Assembly (NCBI GenBank): GCA_018435055.1
Contig: JAHDOA010000012.1
Span: forward strand, 1-42,266
Origin: Pelotomaculum sp.
Lineage (GTDB): Bacteria; Bacillota; Desulfotomaculia; Desulfotomaculales; Pelotomaculaceae
Direction of reading: 5' to 3'
DNA: 42,266 nucleotides
The notes beneath the pieces were generated by a model. That model did not search any database. It was not told the origin of the DNA and was given only the letters and a program-made list of their open reading frames with translations. Every line of letters starts with the position of its first letter. The first letter of the stretch is position 1. The position numbers were made by a program, and so were the translations under genes. Positions 1 through 9,117 of this stretch are shown here, piece after piece.

Positions 1-47
1 TACATCATTTCAGATGCATGGATACATTATAAAGGATTATATGATAA

Positions 48-121
48 TGGCTCACTTTATCCGGAATAGTGGCTCATTCGAAAACGGAAAGCTGGCTCAC
101 TTTGGCCGGACTGGTGGCTCA
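48..121. repeat. IS21-type terminal repeat cluster (four TGGCTCA copies)
   Basis: TGGCTCA occurs at 48-54, 70-76, 93-99 and 115-121, a regular 22-23 bp spacing; two of the copies are followed by CTTT and a CCGGA-like half. Repeated short boxes of this kind at the element ends bind the transposase in IS21-family insertion sequences. The cluster lies directly beyond the stop codon of the truncated istA fragment, so it is read as one end of a decayed IS21 copy. The spacing is too short and the units too small for a CRISPR array. Confidence 0.6.
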
Positions 122-133
122 AAATGGACAAGA

Positions 134-277
134 TTACCCAGCATAATCTTCTTTGCTCATATTCCAGTATTTACCGACAGAAGTGTAGGTGAGCCCCAGC
201 GCTTTAGCAGTCTTGGTCTGGGAAAGTCCAAGTTCTTTGTACTCTTGGATTTTTTGGTATTGCTCGATACCGATCAT
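134..277 (-). pseudogene. istA: IstA N-terminal remnant (IS21 family)
   Basis: A 47-codon minus-strand reading frame begins at 277 behind a strong AAGGAGG site at 284-290 (6 nt spacing). It encodes a helix-turn-helix peptide starting MIGIEQYQKIQEYKELGLS and containing the stretch SQTKTAKALGLTYTSVGKYW, which matches the DNA-binding start of IS21-family transposases. Full IstA is about 400-500 residues with a DDE core; none of that is present, and neither is istB. The frame stops at 134 and the terminal repeats follow at once, as if an internal deletion joined the gene start to an end of the element. Confidence 0.65.
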
Positions 278-387
278 GTTTTTCCTCCTTAAGTTTTATT
301 ATTAAAGCTAGAATACATATACCAACGCAAGCATAGGCATCACCTCCTTGATTAGCTTATATAAGGTAGTATTTTTGCTTTAGAAAT

Positions 388-434
388 AAAAATAAAGGCT
401 TTCAAAGTCATTTTAACTATAAAAGCCTTATTTC
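388..434 (-). terminator. Terminator-like hairpin after the TRD-HEPN gene
   Basis: Read on the minus strand, AAATAAGGCTTT pairs with AAAGCCTTTATTT across a loop of about 17 nt (one bulged base), and the 3' arm runs into a T-rich tract. It lies about 120 bp beyond the 556-2097 gene and is a plausible intrinsic terminator for that transcript. The rest of 298-555 is AT-rich and shows no other gene or repeat that I can support. Confidence 0.45.
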
Positions 435-555
435 TATTAATTCATTTTACTTTTTATTGTTCTAATGGTGCACATCTACACATCTAACAGTATAGTAAAG
501 ACTGTAATTCACTAACTGAAAACTCTTTATCACTGCAACTTATCATATCTTCATT

Positions 556-2097
556 TTATGAAAGGATGAAACCTCTTGTCTTTAGGACATCATTTAAATA
601 ATCAATAACTTCCCTGCAAACCATCTCATTAATTTCCTCGGATTTAAGACATAATTTGGCATGTACCAAATTTCTTTTTTGGCGAATAAAATGAGCTTTA
701 TCTGCTTCCTCCATCCAGGCAGGCTTCTGAATTTCTTTTATTATATTAATATAATCAATAAGATCAGCACGTTTGCTCCTACCATTTCTATCTTGTACAT
801 ATAAGTCTTCGTTAAAATAGTTTTTTCTATGTTTTTCACTAACCCAATCGATTAACACTGCTTCAAGAATTGAACCACAGAGAATCAACGTTGCTTTATA
901 TGCTTTTGCTCGGAAACAAGCATTAAGTTCTTTTAGATCTTCCTCTAAAAACTCCCTAATTATTTCTCCTTTATACAGCCTTACATTTTTCACCATCTCT
1001 ATGTTCAAAATATCCTCGACACTATGTACATCAGGATCTTGTGAAAAAAAACTAAAAAAATCATTGTATTCCGATACTGATTTCTGTTGATAATGCTGGA
1101 GTCTAAAATACTTTTCATATTCAATCAAAGATTTCTTTGGTAATATAACCGGGATATTCTCCCAATCCCTCTTTGCCATACGCGGTAGAACCGTGCCAGT
1201 TGTATTGGCACTTATAACAGTTCTACCAGTTTCGCTTTTAATATAACTATATATATAGGCAGCTTCCTCTGTATTATTTGGACGTATTACGGTATCATTT
1301 GCACCAGCATAAATTTCTCCGCTTAGCTCATCTAATAATAGGTAAAGCTTATCCGTCATACTATTCTTACATATAATATCACCCTTACAAATTAAAGTAT
1401 CCGTTTTCCACCCTTCACCAATTTCTTCGCAAGAGATAGGGTATTTAAAATCACGCACTCCAATGACCTTAGCCCTTTCGCCACGTACAGAGCGAGGTCT
1501 AATCACTGAAGCTATAGTTGACAGCGGCACTGTTCTTTCTTGTTTCAAGAAGTGATAAATATCATATACAGCTTTACTATAATGCTGAGGAAACACCTTA
1601 TCTAGATTGATATCTTCTGAGCTAAAAGTGTTGAATTTATAACAATCCCCATCAGCTGGAATAATTCCTTCTATGACCCATTGTTCAATTTTCGCACAAT
1701 AATCACGAAAATCAGCGGGATAAATATCTATCGGAATACTATCTTCTCGCAATCCTAAACGATATGAGCGTCCATAATAAAGTCCATTGTTATATGTTCC
1801 AGAAAGCACATAATTGTTTTTATCCTTTTGTAATATAAGTAGCATTAAGTTCACTGCTGTACCAGCCATCGGATTTGACAAGCCAAAAATACCTGAGATA
1901 TGATATGTATCAAACAAAATTCGTCTCTTATTTCTCCCTTGAATCCCCGTCAATGTCGACAAGTTCTCTGTAGTTATTAAATATGTCATTTCATCATCGC
2001 GCTGTAAAATTTCATCTACCCAGGCATCTCCAATCCTATTCCCCATTGGGTATCGCGTTCGTTTTTTTATCAGCTCTAAAATATTTAGTGTGCTCAT
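556..2097 (-). CDS. TRD (HsdS-like) protein with C-terminal HEPN-like domain
   Basis: 513 residues. Residues 60-92 (HISGIFGLSNP... then VNLMLLILQK) resemble the part of an N6-adenine methylase that follows the NPPF motif, but the SAM-binding and NPPF motifs are absent. Residues about 188-335 look like one target-recognition domain: PLSTIASVIRP, GDIIC, then GTVLPRMAKRDWENIPVILP, the usual end of a Methylase_S repeat. Residues about 380-513 are helical, with ILCGSILEAVLIDW and RQKRNLVH (R472/R475, N476, H479), the pattern of DUF4145/HEPN-like domains. HEPN proteins are often RNases in defence systems, so an infection-triggered RNase or a sensor attached to the restriction system is possible (inference). 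It lies 331 bp after hsdR, is co-oriented, and has a purine-rich ribosome site at 2101-2115. It has only half the TRDs of a normal HsdS. Domain calls are by eye. Confidence 0.6.
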   Translation of the reverse strand: MSTLNILELIKKRTRYPMGNRIGDAWVDEILQRDDEMTYLITTENLSTLTGIQGRNKRRILFDTYHISGIFGLSNPMAGTAVNLMLLILQKDKNNYVLSGTYNNGLYYGRSYRLGLREDSIPIDIYPADFRDYCAKIEQWVIEGIIPADGDCYKFNTFSSEDINLDKVFPQHYSKAVYDIYHFLKQERTVPLSTIASVIRPRSVRGERAKVIGVRDFKYPISCEEIGEGWKTDTLICKGDIICKNSMTDKLYLLLDELSGEIYAGANDTVIRPNNTEEAAYIYSYIKSETGRTVISANTTGTVLPRMAKRDWENIPVILPKKSLIEYEKYFRLQHYQQKSVSEYNDFFSFFSQDPDVHSVEDILNIEMVKNVRLYKGEIIREFLEEDLKELNACFRAKAYKATLILCGSILEAVLIDWVSEKHRKNYFNEDLYVQDRNGRSKRADLIDYINIIKEIQKPAWMEEADKAHFIRQKRNLVHAKLCLKSEEINEMVCREVIDYLNDVLKTRGFILS

Positions 2098-2428
2098 CTC
2101 CCTCCCCCTCTCCTATAAATCTTGGTGATTTCCTCACGTTCGCTCGCTATAGTAATCTTCATCGTTCTAATAGTCTTACACCTTTCACGCCTGTTTACTT
2201 CACTTTCATAAGATTCTTTGCACTTCGATCCACCTTATTAATTATTTTGGACTTTTCGTTAGTGAATTCATCTTTAAAAATGAACTATAGAGGTAAATTA
2301 TTTATTCTTTCGTTGATTTTAAGATAGCTTGAGTTCTTTGATATTTGCCTAATTATATTTGCAGCCAATAGATTGTGGACCTTCTTCTCCTCCACACCTA
2401 AAAAGTTGTATAACACAGCTTTCTTTAA
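2098..2428 (-). other. Gap between hsdR and the TRD-HEPN gene; in-frame extension after hsdR stop
   Basis: No accepted gene lies here. After the TAG stop of hsdR (2429-2431) the same frame stays open for 47 more codons to a TAG at 2285-2287, giving a protein-like sequence containing EEKKVHNLLAANIIRQIS. An internal GTG at 2393-2395 could start a 36-codon peptide. A further open stretch ends in a TGA that overlaps the ATG of the next gene (ATGA). Either a small gene or the debris of one lies between the two. No clear promoter was identified. Confidence 0.3.
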
Positions 2429-5400
2429 CTACGCCGCTGGATAAGTGGTATATACAAACTCATAAATCTTTCGCCGATATTCATTTAATAATCTATCATC
2501 GTAACTATCAGGTAGTTCACTCCATAGGGTATCTCTGATAAGTATATCGACTGCTGCCTGAGTTTCTTCCTTTTCTGTCCAATGATCCAATTCACTGATT
2601 TTATCCTTGATTCGTTCCAACAATACCTTGGCAAGCTTTTTAACCTTTTTAATCTCAGCCGGAGTAAGTGAGTCCTTTAAAAGCAAATCATACATAGCCA
2701 ATTCTTCGTCATTGTTAAATCCTTCCCGTACGTATCTTTTTTCCTCATCATCCAGATCATTTACGAAGTTAGTTAAGTCAATAAATGTTTTCTCTATGGC
2801 AGCTTTATCCTGTTCAGCATTGTATTCCTCAATAATTTTCTGATATTGTTCATAATAGTTAATACGCGATGGGTTGCGCTTCATCATATTATCCAGCCTG
2901 TCATTGATAAGCTCCTGTAAATCTTTCATAAGAAGATTCTTATTCTTAACACGTGCAAATTCCTGCTGCAAGCGTTCAAAGTCAATATGGCTAATATCAA
3001 AGCGGCGACTTTCAGCTAAGTATCCACCACCATCTTCGTTTACATGATCTGGTAGCTTAACAACTTTGATATATTCACTAACTATATTGTGCAGCTGAAT
3101 CATTAAATCTGTATTATCCGAATGCTTCCTTTTTTCCTGCATCTGGTCATAAACTGCACTGATAGCATTTTTATAAGCTCGGTACTGATCTGTGACTTCT
3201 TGTTTTTCGACATACTTAAACAGTTTGAATAATTCCCTAGCCATAACTTCAAAACGTTTCTTCACTTCCTCTGAGACGCACATGGCATTGGCTCCCTCTT
3301 GAACCAAGGCCAACTTGTCAAAGTCAACTGCCTGAACGAGATCTGACAAGCTAAAACCATGCTGTTTCATGTATTCGATGATATCATTGGTTAATGCAAT
3401 GATACGAGCAATCAATTCTGCTTTATCAGGAGCAGGATCAGATCCATCAGTACCGCCTTTAGTTTTTGTATAATCAGCCAAAGCCTTCCTCAGTGCTTTA
3501 ACAACACCAACATAATCAACAATTAGGCCATTGCTTTTTCCCTCATAAACACGATTCGCTCGTGCTATGGTTTGCATTAAGGTATGTGCCTTTAATGGCT
3601 TATCCAAATAGATTGTAGAAAGGCATTTCACATCAAACCCTGTCAGCCACATAGCGCAAACAAATACGATTCGAAATGGATTATCAGGATCCTTAAATTC
3701 CTTGTCCATTTCTCGTTTTTCCATTTTGCTGCGATGGGGTTTAATATCCAGTCCCCATTTTTCAAAAGTAGCTACTTCATTTTGTTCCTGACTGATAATA
3801 ACCGCCATTTCTGTGTTTTTCATCCACTCTAGCCTACGGCTGATTTCCATGTATTCCTGTTGTGTGACTCCAGATAGTGAAGATTCAATTTCTTTTATTT
3901 TTAGCTCCCAATATTTCTGAGCTAAATTAAACATTCGAACTGCAGTTACTTTATTGATACAAACAAACATGGCTTTACCCGTTGTCCACAACTCAGAGTA
4001 ATGCTCTACAAAATCCTTTGCAATGGTATCCAAACGTTTTTCACTGGTAAGGACATGTATGTCCTTAGCTAGTTCCTGTTCTAGTTTAGCCTGCTGATTG
4101 ACATCCAGATCAGCCTGTTCTATTGCATCTAGTAGTTCATCATTAATTTCAGGATTATCTATCTCCAGTAGATCGGCTCTATTCTCATAATATAGAGGAA
4201 CTGTCGCTCCATCATCTACAGCACGCTTGAAATCATAAATAGAAACATAGCCGCCAAATGTTCTTTCGGTAATATTGTCGTAAGCGAACAGCGGTGTACC
4301 TGTAAATCCTATACGGGAAGCAGTAGGAAGCAATGTACACATATTATCAGCAAATATACCATTTTGTGTACGATGTGCTTCATCCGATAAGATTATAATG
4401 TCGTGGTCAGGAATAATTGGTGGTTCATCTGGTTTATTAAACTTATGTATCAACGTAAATATAAAGCTTGGATTTCCTTTTAACTTCTGAATTAAATCTT
4501 CACCGCTAGTAGCAATAAACTGTTTGGCCTTCGTAGTACCAAGCAAACCACAAGCTTCAAAAGTATCACTAATTTGCTTATTCAGCTCTTCACGATCTGT
4601 CAAAATAACAAATGTTGGGGAGCCTGCAAATTTTCGCCGAATCTTTTGTGCAAGAAATACCATGGAATAACTTTTCCCGCTACCCTGAGTATGCCAGAAA
4701 ACACCCAGTTTACCATTGTTCAGTTTTCGATTCTTATAAGATTCAACAGCTTCGTTAACACCAAGGAACTGATGGTTTCTTGCCATAATTTTTGCCGTTG
4801 CACCACCAGAAGTATCAAAAAGGATAAAATTTTCAAATAAATCCATGAAGTTTTTCTTATTACAAATACCTCTCAACATGGTTTCCAGTTCCACTGACCC
4901 AGTATCATCTTCATGTAAACGTTTCCAATCATTGAAAAACTCGTATTTACTACCTAGGGTACCTACTTTGGATTCCAAGCCATTGGACAACATCACAAAG
5001 GCATTGAAATGAAATAGCTGGGGAATGGTATCTAAATAGTCAGTGTAATTGCAGGTGTAGGCATCCTGTACATCTACATTTTGCTTTTTCAACTCTATAA
5101 AAAGCAGTGGAATGCCATTCACAAAGCCAACAATATCGGTTCTGCGACGATATAAATCACCATGAATCTTCATCTCCTTTACAGCAAGAAAATGGTTCTT
5201 TTCAGGCTCAGAGAAATTAAACACCCGGACCAACCTATCCTCCTGATCGCCGTTAGCTTTCTTAACTTTTATAGGAATGCCATCTCGAAGCATTCCATAT
5301 TTTTCGCGATTAATCTGCATTAAGCTACTAGAGGATGTATAAGCAAGAAGTGTTTTAATTGCAGAATCACAATACTCTTCAGTTAGCCAGTCGTTATTTT

Positions 5401-5584
5401 CAAACAGTGCCTTACGAAGGTACTTGGTAAGAACAATTTCTTTATAACTTTTACGCCCGAAGGTACCATTCACGCCGAGGACTTCCTTATTATAGGCAAA
5501 CTGAACATCCCACTCTAATTCATCATGAAGTAGGTTTCCCGCACTATTTTGCACTAATATATTTTCAGAATACTCCCAGCTCAT
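2429..5584 (-). CDS. hsdR: Type I restriction enzyme, R subunit (system 1)
   Basis: 1051 residues, full length for HsdR. The N-terminal PD-(D/E)XK nuclease is visible at D150 and E164-L-K166 (RRRTDIVGF ... LLFIELKKQ). The SF2 translocase motor follows: Walker A HTQGSGKS at 299-306, DEAH at 401-404 (ILSDEAHR), GFTGTP near 428, and the motif VI region MQTIARANRVY. The subunit binds the HsdM-HsdS methylase, translocates unmodified DNA using ATP and cuts it. The start has an AAAGGAGG site 8 nt upstream. The gene begins 13 nt after hsdS and is the fourth gene of the operon. It is clearly different in sequence from the second HsdR at 22246-25320. Confidence 0.96.
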   Translation of the reverse strand: MSWEYSENILVQNSAGNLLHDELEWDVQFAYNKEVLGVNGTFGRKSYKEIVLTKYLRKALFENNDWLTEEYCDSAIKTLLAYTSSSSLMQINREKYGMLRDGIPIKVKKANGDQEDRLVRVFNFSEPEKNHFLAVKEMKIHGDLYRRRTDIVGFVNGIPLLFIELKKQNVDVQDAYTCNYTDYLDTIPQLFHFNAFVMLSNGLESKVGTLGSKYEFFNDWKRLHEDDTGSVELETMLRGICNKKNFMDLFENFILFDTSGGATAKIMARNHQFLGVNEAVESYKNRKLNNGKLGVFWHTQGSGKSYSMVFLAQKIRRKFAGSPTFVILTDREELNKQISDTFEACGLLGTTKAKQFIATSGEDLIQKLKGNPSFIFTLIHKFNKPDEPPIIPDHDIIILSDEAHRTQNGIFADNMCTLLPTASRIGFTGTPLFAYDNITERTFGGYVSIYDFKRAVDDGATVPLYYENRADLLEIDNPEINDELLDAIEQADLDVNQQAKLEQELAKDIHVLTSEKRLDTIAKDFVEHYSELWTTGKAMFVCINKVTAVRMFNLAQKYWELKIKEIESSLSGVTQQEYMEISRRLEWMKNTEMAVIISQEQNEVATFEKWGLDIKPHRSKMEKREMDKEFKDPDNPFRIVFVCAMWLTGFDVKCLSTIYLDKPLKAHTLMQTIARANRVYEGKSNGLIVDYVGVVKALRKALADYTKTKGGTDGSDPAPDKAELIARIIALTNDIIEYMKQHGFSLSDLVQAVDFDKLALVQEGANAMCVSEEVKKRFEVMARELFKLFKYVEKQEVTDQYRAYKNAISAVYDQMQEKRKHSDNTDLMIQLHNIVSEYIKVVKLPDHVNEDGGGYLAESRRFDISHIDFERLQQEFARVKNKNLLMKDLQELINDRLDNMMKRNPSRINYYEQYQKIIEEYNAEQDKAAIEKTFIDLTNFVNDLDDEEKRYVREGFNNDEELAMYDLLLKDSLTPAEIKKVKKLAKVLLERIKDKISELDHWTEKEETQAAVDILIRDTLWSELPDSYDDRLLNEYRRKIYEFVYTTYPAA

Positions 5585-5597
5585 ATGTACGCCTCCT

Positions 5598-6767
5598 TTA
5601 CACCTCTATTTCACCGTTCATCAGTTTAGGAAGTAGAAAATCACGTGATTTTTGTAATAAAAATATTTTATCTATTAGAATCTGAATGACCTTAAAGTAT
5701 ATCTCGACAATACTTTCAAACTCTTCTGATATATTCTTAGTAGGAACTATAATTTTGCTTGCCTTTAGGTATTTAAAATGCCTAGCATAGTGATAGTTTG
5801 ACAAATCAATGTTCAATAAACTGCAATATAGTAGATGCTGTGGCATTTCTTCGACCCCTGATACAATAAGCTGAGTACCATCTGCTCCTTTAGCGAATGG
5901 AAAATTTATTAATTTCAATATCCTAGTATGATCGCCAAAAACAATTACTGGAACTCCTAAATCAACAATAGTTTCTCTGTCATCTGTATACCCTGCGATA
6001 AACTCTCTACTTTGGTCAATTATTGGGATTTCTCCACTGTTGTTATATTCTGATTTCTTTACTTGCTTAGTACGTGGTGTCTTCGAGATTAAAGAGCCAA
6101 CTTCTTTATACTCCCACCCCTCCGGCACACCATCTACTATCTTAGTGTTTTCATGGCCAGGGAATCGCAGTTTTACAAACCATTCTTTATACAATCGCAT
6201 GGCCGCTTCTTCCAGCAACTTAATCTGCTTTTGATTATTTTCAATTAAATCATCATAAGCAGAAAGGATGTCTGCTATTCGTCGTTGAGTTGGCAGTGGT
6301 GGGATAGGTATTTCAATTTGACTGAAGTTTTTTATCGGTAATTGTGGCTGTGCACTTCCTGTAATATAGCTTTGCATTCTTACTCTTTGGTAATCGCTCT
6401 TTAATAGCTGATATAAATATCTCTGCTCAACTTTTCCTTGTATTGCTCTAAGAATTACCATGCCAGAATTTATTCTAACATTATCATAAGGTATCTTATC
6501 ACTATAATAAGCAGTATTACCTATCGTCCCTCTCGAGGTAAAAACAATATCCCCGCGCATAAGTTTTCCTTTTCTCAGAATCTTGTCTTTCTCCTCAGTA
6601 ATAAACAAGTTATTATAAAAATTAAAACCTTGTCGAGTTACATTTCCAGTATTCAGAAAAAGGCAGTACCCTTTATCACGAAATTCATTTTGTTTCGGGT
6701 AATTTTTTCCCCTATCTCCATCTATAATGTCAGCTATCTCCCCAATTTTTTGTAGTTTCCACTTCAT
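5598..6767 (-). CDS. hsdS: Type I restriction enzyme, S (specificity) subunit (system 1)
   Basis: 389 residues, standard size. Two target-recognition domains are each followed by a conserved helical spacer: TRD1 ends QPQLPIKNFSQIEIPIPPLP, followed by TQRRIADILSAYDDLIENN; the C-terminal spacer ends SRDFLLPKLMNGEIEV. The subunit chooses the bipartite DNA target for both methylation and cutting. Its ATG overlaps the hsdM stop by four bases (ATGA), so the two are translationally coupled, giving equal amounts for the M2S complex. TRD2 is less conserved and its target cannot be predicted. Confidence 0.95.
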   Translation of the reverse strand: MKWKLQKIGEIADIIDGDRGKNYPKQNEFRDKGYCLFLNTGNVTRQGFNFYNNLFITEEKDKILRKGKLMRGDIVFTSRGTIGNTAYYSDKIPYDNVRINSGMVILRAIQGKVEQRYLYQLLKSDYQRVRMQSYITGSAQPQLPIKNFSQIEIPIPPLPTQRRIADILSAYDDLIENNQKQIKLLEEAAMRLYKEWFVKLRFPGHENTKIVDGVPEGWEYKEVGSLISKTPRTKQVKKSEYNNSGEIPIIDQSREFIAGYTDDRETIVDLGVPVIVFGDHTRILKLINFPFAKGADGTQLIVSGVEEMPQHLLYCSLLNIDLSNYHYARHFKYLKASKIIVPTKNISEEFESIVEIYFKVIQILIDKIFLLQKSRDFLLPKLMNGEIEV

Positions 6768-8722
6768 ATTCCCAGCTCCTCAAAATTCGCTGAAATTGTA
6801 TCCATTAACTGGTTTGCCTCTGACTGTAATGTTAAGAGTTCCTTATGAATTTCAGTCATTCTTTCTTCAAAGTTTTCATCATCTTCTTCTACAGGAGCTA
6901 CTCCCACATATGCGCCCGGAGTAAGGCTCCAGTTCTTTTCTTCTATTTCATCTATAGTTGCAACTTTACAAAGTCCCAGAACATCGGTATATGTGCCGTC
7001 TCCGAATTTTTCAGTGAGCCACTTTGCTTCTTTTATAACTGTGCGGCATGCTTTAATTTGAGATACTACTTCCTCAATGCGACTAGAAACAGATTTCTTG
7101 AAACGGTCCCAAGTTGTTGCGGTTTCATCGATGGTTTTAGCAAACTCCTTAGCTTCATCCTTCTCCAATCCATCACCATACTCACAAAGTGCTTTTAACG
7201 ATGCATTAAGTTCTGTAGTATACTTTTTCAACAAATCATTCAGCGGTAACAGCTGGTTAATATCCTCTGAAATTATAATGATATCTGAAATCTGAACTCT
7301 CAATGGTTTAAGTTTCTCACCATAGCCATTCAACAATATCGACACACTTTCAAATTCAGCATCTAGTTCTCTACAATCATTGATAATTTGAGTCCTATAA
7401 TCCTGTAATAGTTTTGTGTATTTCTCCGTCTCTCCACGATAGAGCCAGACAATGGCATTTAGGTTTTTCATCTGCCATTCACTCCACTCATTGAGTGTTC
7501 GATCCACTACGGTATAGTAATTACGTGAATCTATAAAAAGAACTTTATCCTTTAATTCTTCTTTCTTCCCCTTATCAAAGAACCACAGGGAGCAAGGTAA
7601 TGAAACCTTGTAAAAAAAATTATTAGCCACTGACATTAAACAGTCTACATGCCCGGTCTGAATAAGCTGTTTTCTTATTTCTCGATCCTTATTGCCGCTA
7701 TCTGTAGCAGAAGCAGCCATAACAAAGCCAGCTCGTCCGCTATCATTTAAATATGCATAGAAATATGAAATCCAAAGATAATTAGCGTTAGAGACTTCCT
7801 TTTTCTGATTTACCCCCGGCAGCCCAAAAGGTAAGCGTCCTGCATTCTGAGTAGATTCTGCTTTTACTTTATCTACATTAAATGGAGGATTAGCCATTAC
7901 ATAATCGCAGCTACCTTCCAGATTATGAGCATCATGATAGAAGCTGTTAGCCTCATCACCAGACTTGATTTTTGCATTCAGACCATGTACAGCCATATTC
8001 ATGATACATAACTTAGCGTTAAACTCCACTTTTTCTTGTCCATAAAAAGTCATAACAGAATTAGCATTGATGCCTTCAGCATTAACAAAGTCACTGGAAG
8101 AAACAAACATCCCACCACTTCCACAGGCTGGATCCAATACTATCCCATGAGTTGGCTCAATTATATTTACAATCATCTTTACTAAAGATTTAGGTGTAAA
8201 GAAAACTCCATCATCCGAAGCGATAGCTGAAGCAAATTTATTTAAGAAATACTCATATATACGTCCAAGGATATCATCGTTGATTTCATTCAATGCACTA
8301 TTGTTAAAAATACGCAACAATTCTTTCAACAAATCATTTCTAAAAGAAGTATATGTTTTAGGTAGTATTCCTTTCAATTGAGTACTCTCTGCCTCAATAA
8401 GCTCCATAGCTTCATTGACTGCTTTCCCACAATCAGCATCGTCTGGTAAATTGAGCAAATAATCATATCGTGCCTTCTCAGGTAAAAAGATAGCACTTTT
8501 CTGCTTAAAATCACTTGACTCAACAGGCAGTACACGACCATTTCGAACTGGACGGTCTTTTAGTATTTCTGCCTCTACATATTTAAACCGGCTATATGCA
8601 TAACGCAAAAAGATTAAACCAAGAACCGGCATGCAATATTCTTGAGAACTTAATTTAGAACCTTGACGTAAGAGATCTGCTGATTCCCATAATTCTGATT
8701 CTAATTTTCTTATATTTATCAT
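6764..8722 (-). CDS. hsdM: Type I restriction enzyme, M (N6-adenine methyltransferase) subunit (system 1)
   Basis: 652 residues from the chosen start. The N-terminal helical HsdM_N region (LESELWESADLLRQGSKLSSQ) is followed by the methylase core: SAM motif DPACGSGG at 197-204 and catalytic NPPF at 278-281 (YVMANPPFNVD). The C-terminus carries an extra helical region (about residues 430-650), longer than in minimal HsdM. An ATG at 8737 is in frame but lies inside the AATGGAGG ribosome site of the ATG at 8720-8722, so the latter (MINIRKLESE) is the likely start. The stop overlaps hsdS by ATGA. It modifies host DNA and, with HsdS and HsdR, restricts foreign DNA. Confidence 0.95.
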   Translation of the reverse strand: MINIRKLESELWESADLLRQGSKLSSQEYCMPVLGLIFLRYAYSRFKYVEAEILKDRPVRNGRVLPVESSDFKQKSAIFLPEKARYDYLLNLPDDADCGKAVNEAMELIEAESTQLKGILPKTYTSFRNDLLKELLRIFNNSALNEINDDILGRIYEYFLNKFASAIASDDGVFFTPKSLVKMIVNIIEPTHGIVLDPACGSGGMFVSSSDFVNAEGINANSVMTFYGQEKVEFNAKLCIMNMAVHGLNAKIKSGDEANSFYHDAHNLEGSCDYVMANPPFNVDKVKAESTQNAGRLPFGLPGVNQKKEVSNANYLWISYFYAYLNDSGRAGFVMAASATDSGNKDREIRKQLIQTGHVDCLMSVANNFFYKVSLPCSLWFFDKGKKEELKDKVLFIDSRNYYTVVDRTLNEWSEWQMKNLNAIVWLYRGETEKYTKLLQDYRTQIINDCRELDAEFESVSILLNGYGEKLKPLRVQISDIIIISEDINQLLPLNDLLKKYTTELNASLKALCEYGDGLEKDEAKEFAKTIDETATTWDRFKKSVSSRIEEVVSQIKACRTVIKEAKWLTEKFGDGTYTDVLGLCKVATIDEIEEKNWSLTPGAYVGVAPVEEDDENFEERMTEIHKELLTLQSEANQLMDTISANFEELGI

Positions 8723-8764
8723 TAAACAAGCCTCCATTTGATTGATATTTCACAATAATAAATA

Positions 8765-8974
8765 CTAATTCCGTTTGGTATCCATTTCCATGATATCACA
8801 GACGTCACATTCCAACGCTATACAGATTTTTTGTATTATTTCTGTACTAACATTTTCGTTTTTACCAAGCTTTGTTATCGTAGCAGAACTTATACCCGCA
8901 AGCTTCTGCAAGTCTTTCTTTTTCATATCTCTATCAATAAGAAGCTTCCATAGTTTTTTATAACTAATTGCCAT
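8765..8974 (-). CDS. Cro/C1-type (XRE) regulator heading restriction system 1
   Basis: 69 residues, almost entirely an HTH_26-type helix-turn-helix: MAISYKKLWKLLIDRDMKKK, then DLQKLAGISSATITKLGKNE, ending CDVCDIMEM. A longer frame extends to 9076, but the ATG at 8972-8974 has a GAGGTG site 7 nt upstream and matches the start of the paralogue at 28790-29011, so the short form is preferred. About 47 of the first 64 residues are identical to that paralogue. As the first gene of the hsd operon it probably delays or limits restriction expression by binding the palindromic region upstream (inference). Confidence 0.9.
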   Translation of the reverse strand: MAISYKKLWKLLIDRDMKKKDLQKLAGISSATITKLGKNENVSTEIIQKICIALECDVCDIMEMDTKRN

Positions 8975-8984
8975 TGTAATCACC

Positions 8985-9026
8985 TCTATGTATGTATAAT
9001 TACATGATATCATTAGCATCATTATA
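8985..9026 (-). promoter_or_regulatory. Probable promoter/operator of restriction system 1
   Basis: On the minus strand a TATAAT (9021-9026) is followed by a perfect ATGATATCAT palindrome (9004-9013) and a TGTA...TACA inverted pair (about 8990-9003), just before the ribosome site of the XRE gene. No good -35 was seen at 17 bp. The arrangement suits autoregulation by the small regulator. Confidence 0.45.
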
Positions 9027-9117
9027 TTGCAAACATTTTCTTTAAGTTCGCATGATTTTTTATTTGTATTCAACAATTATTACTCTAAATCCTATATTGT
9101 CAGGTGTATAGAATGTT

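Noticed and set aside
48-121. Regular TGGCTCA repeats as a CRISPR array
   Set aside because: Repeat unit of 7 bp and period of 22-23 bp are too short, the spacer-like parts resemble each other, and an istA start adjoins them.
14-292. 92-codon plus-strand frame over the IS21 remnant
   Set aside because: Antisense to the istA fragment and running through its end repeats; no ribosome site and low-complexity composition.
1983-2327. Plus-strand frame over the hsdR/TRD-HEPN gap
   Set aside because: Largely antisense to the TRD-HEPN gene start; Ser/Phe/Leu-rich shadow translation without a ribosome site.
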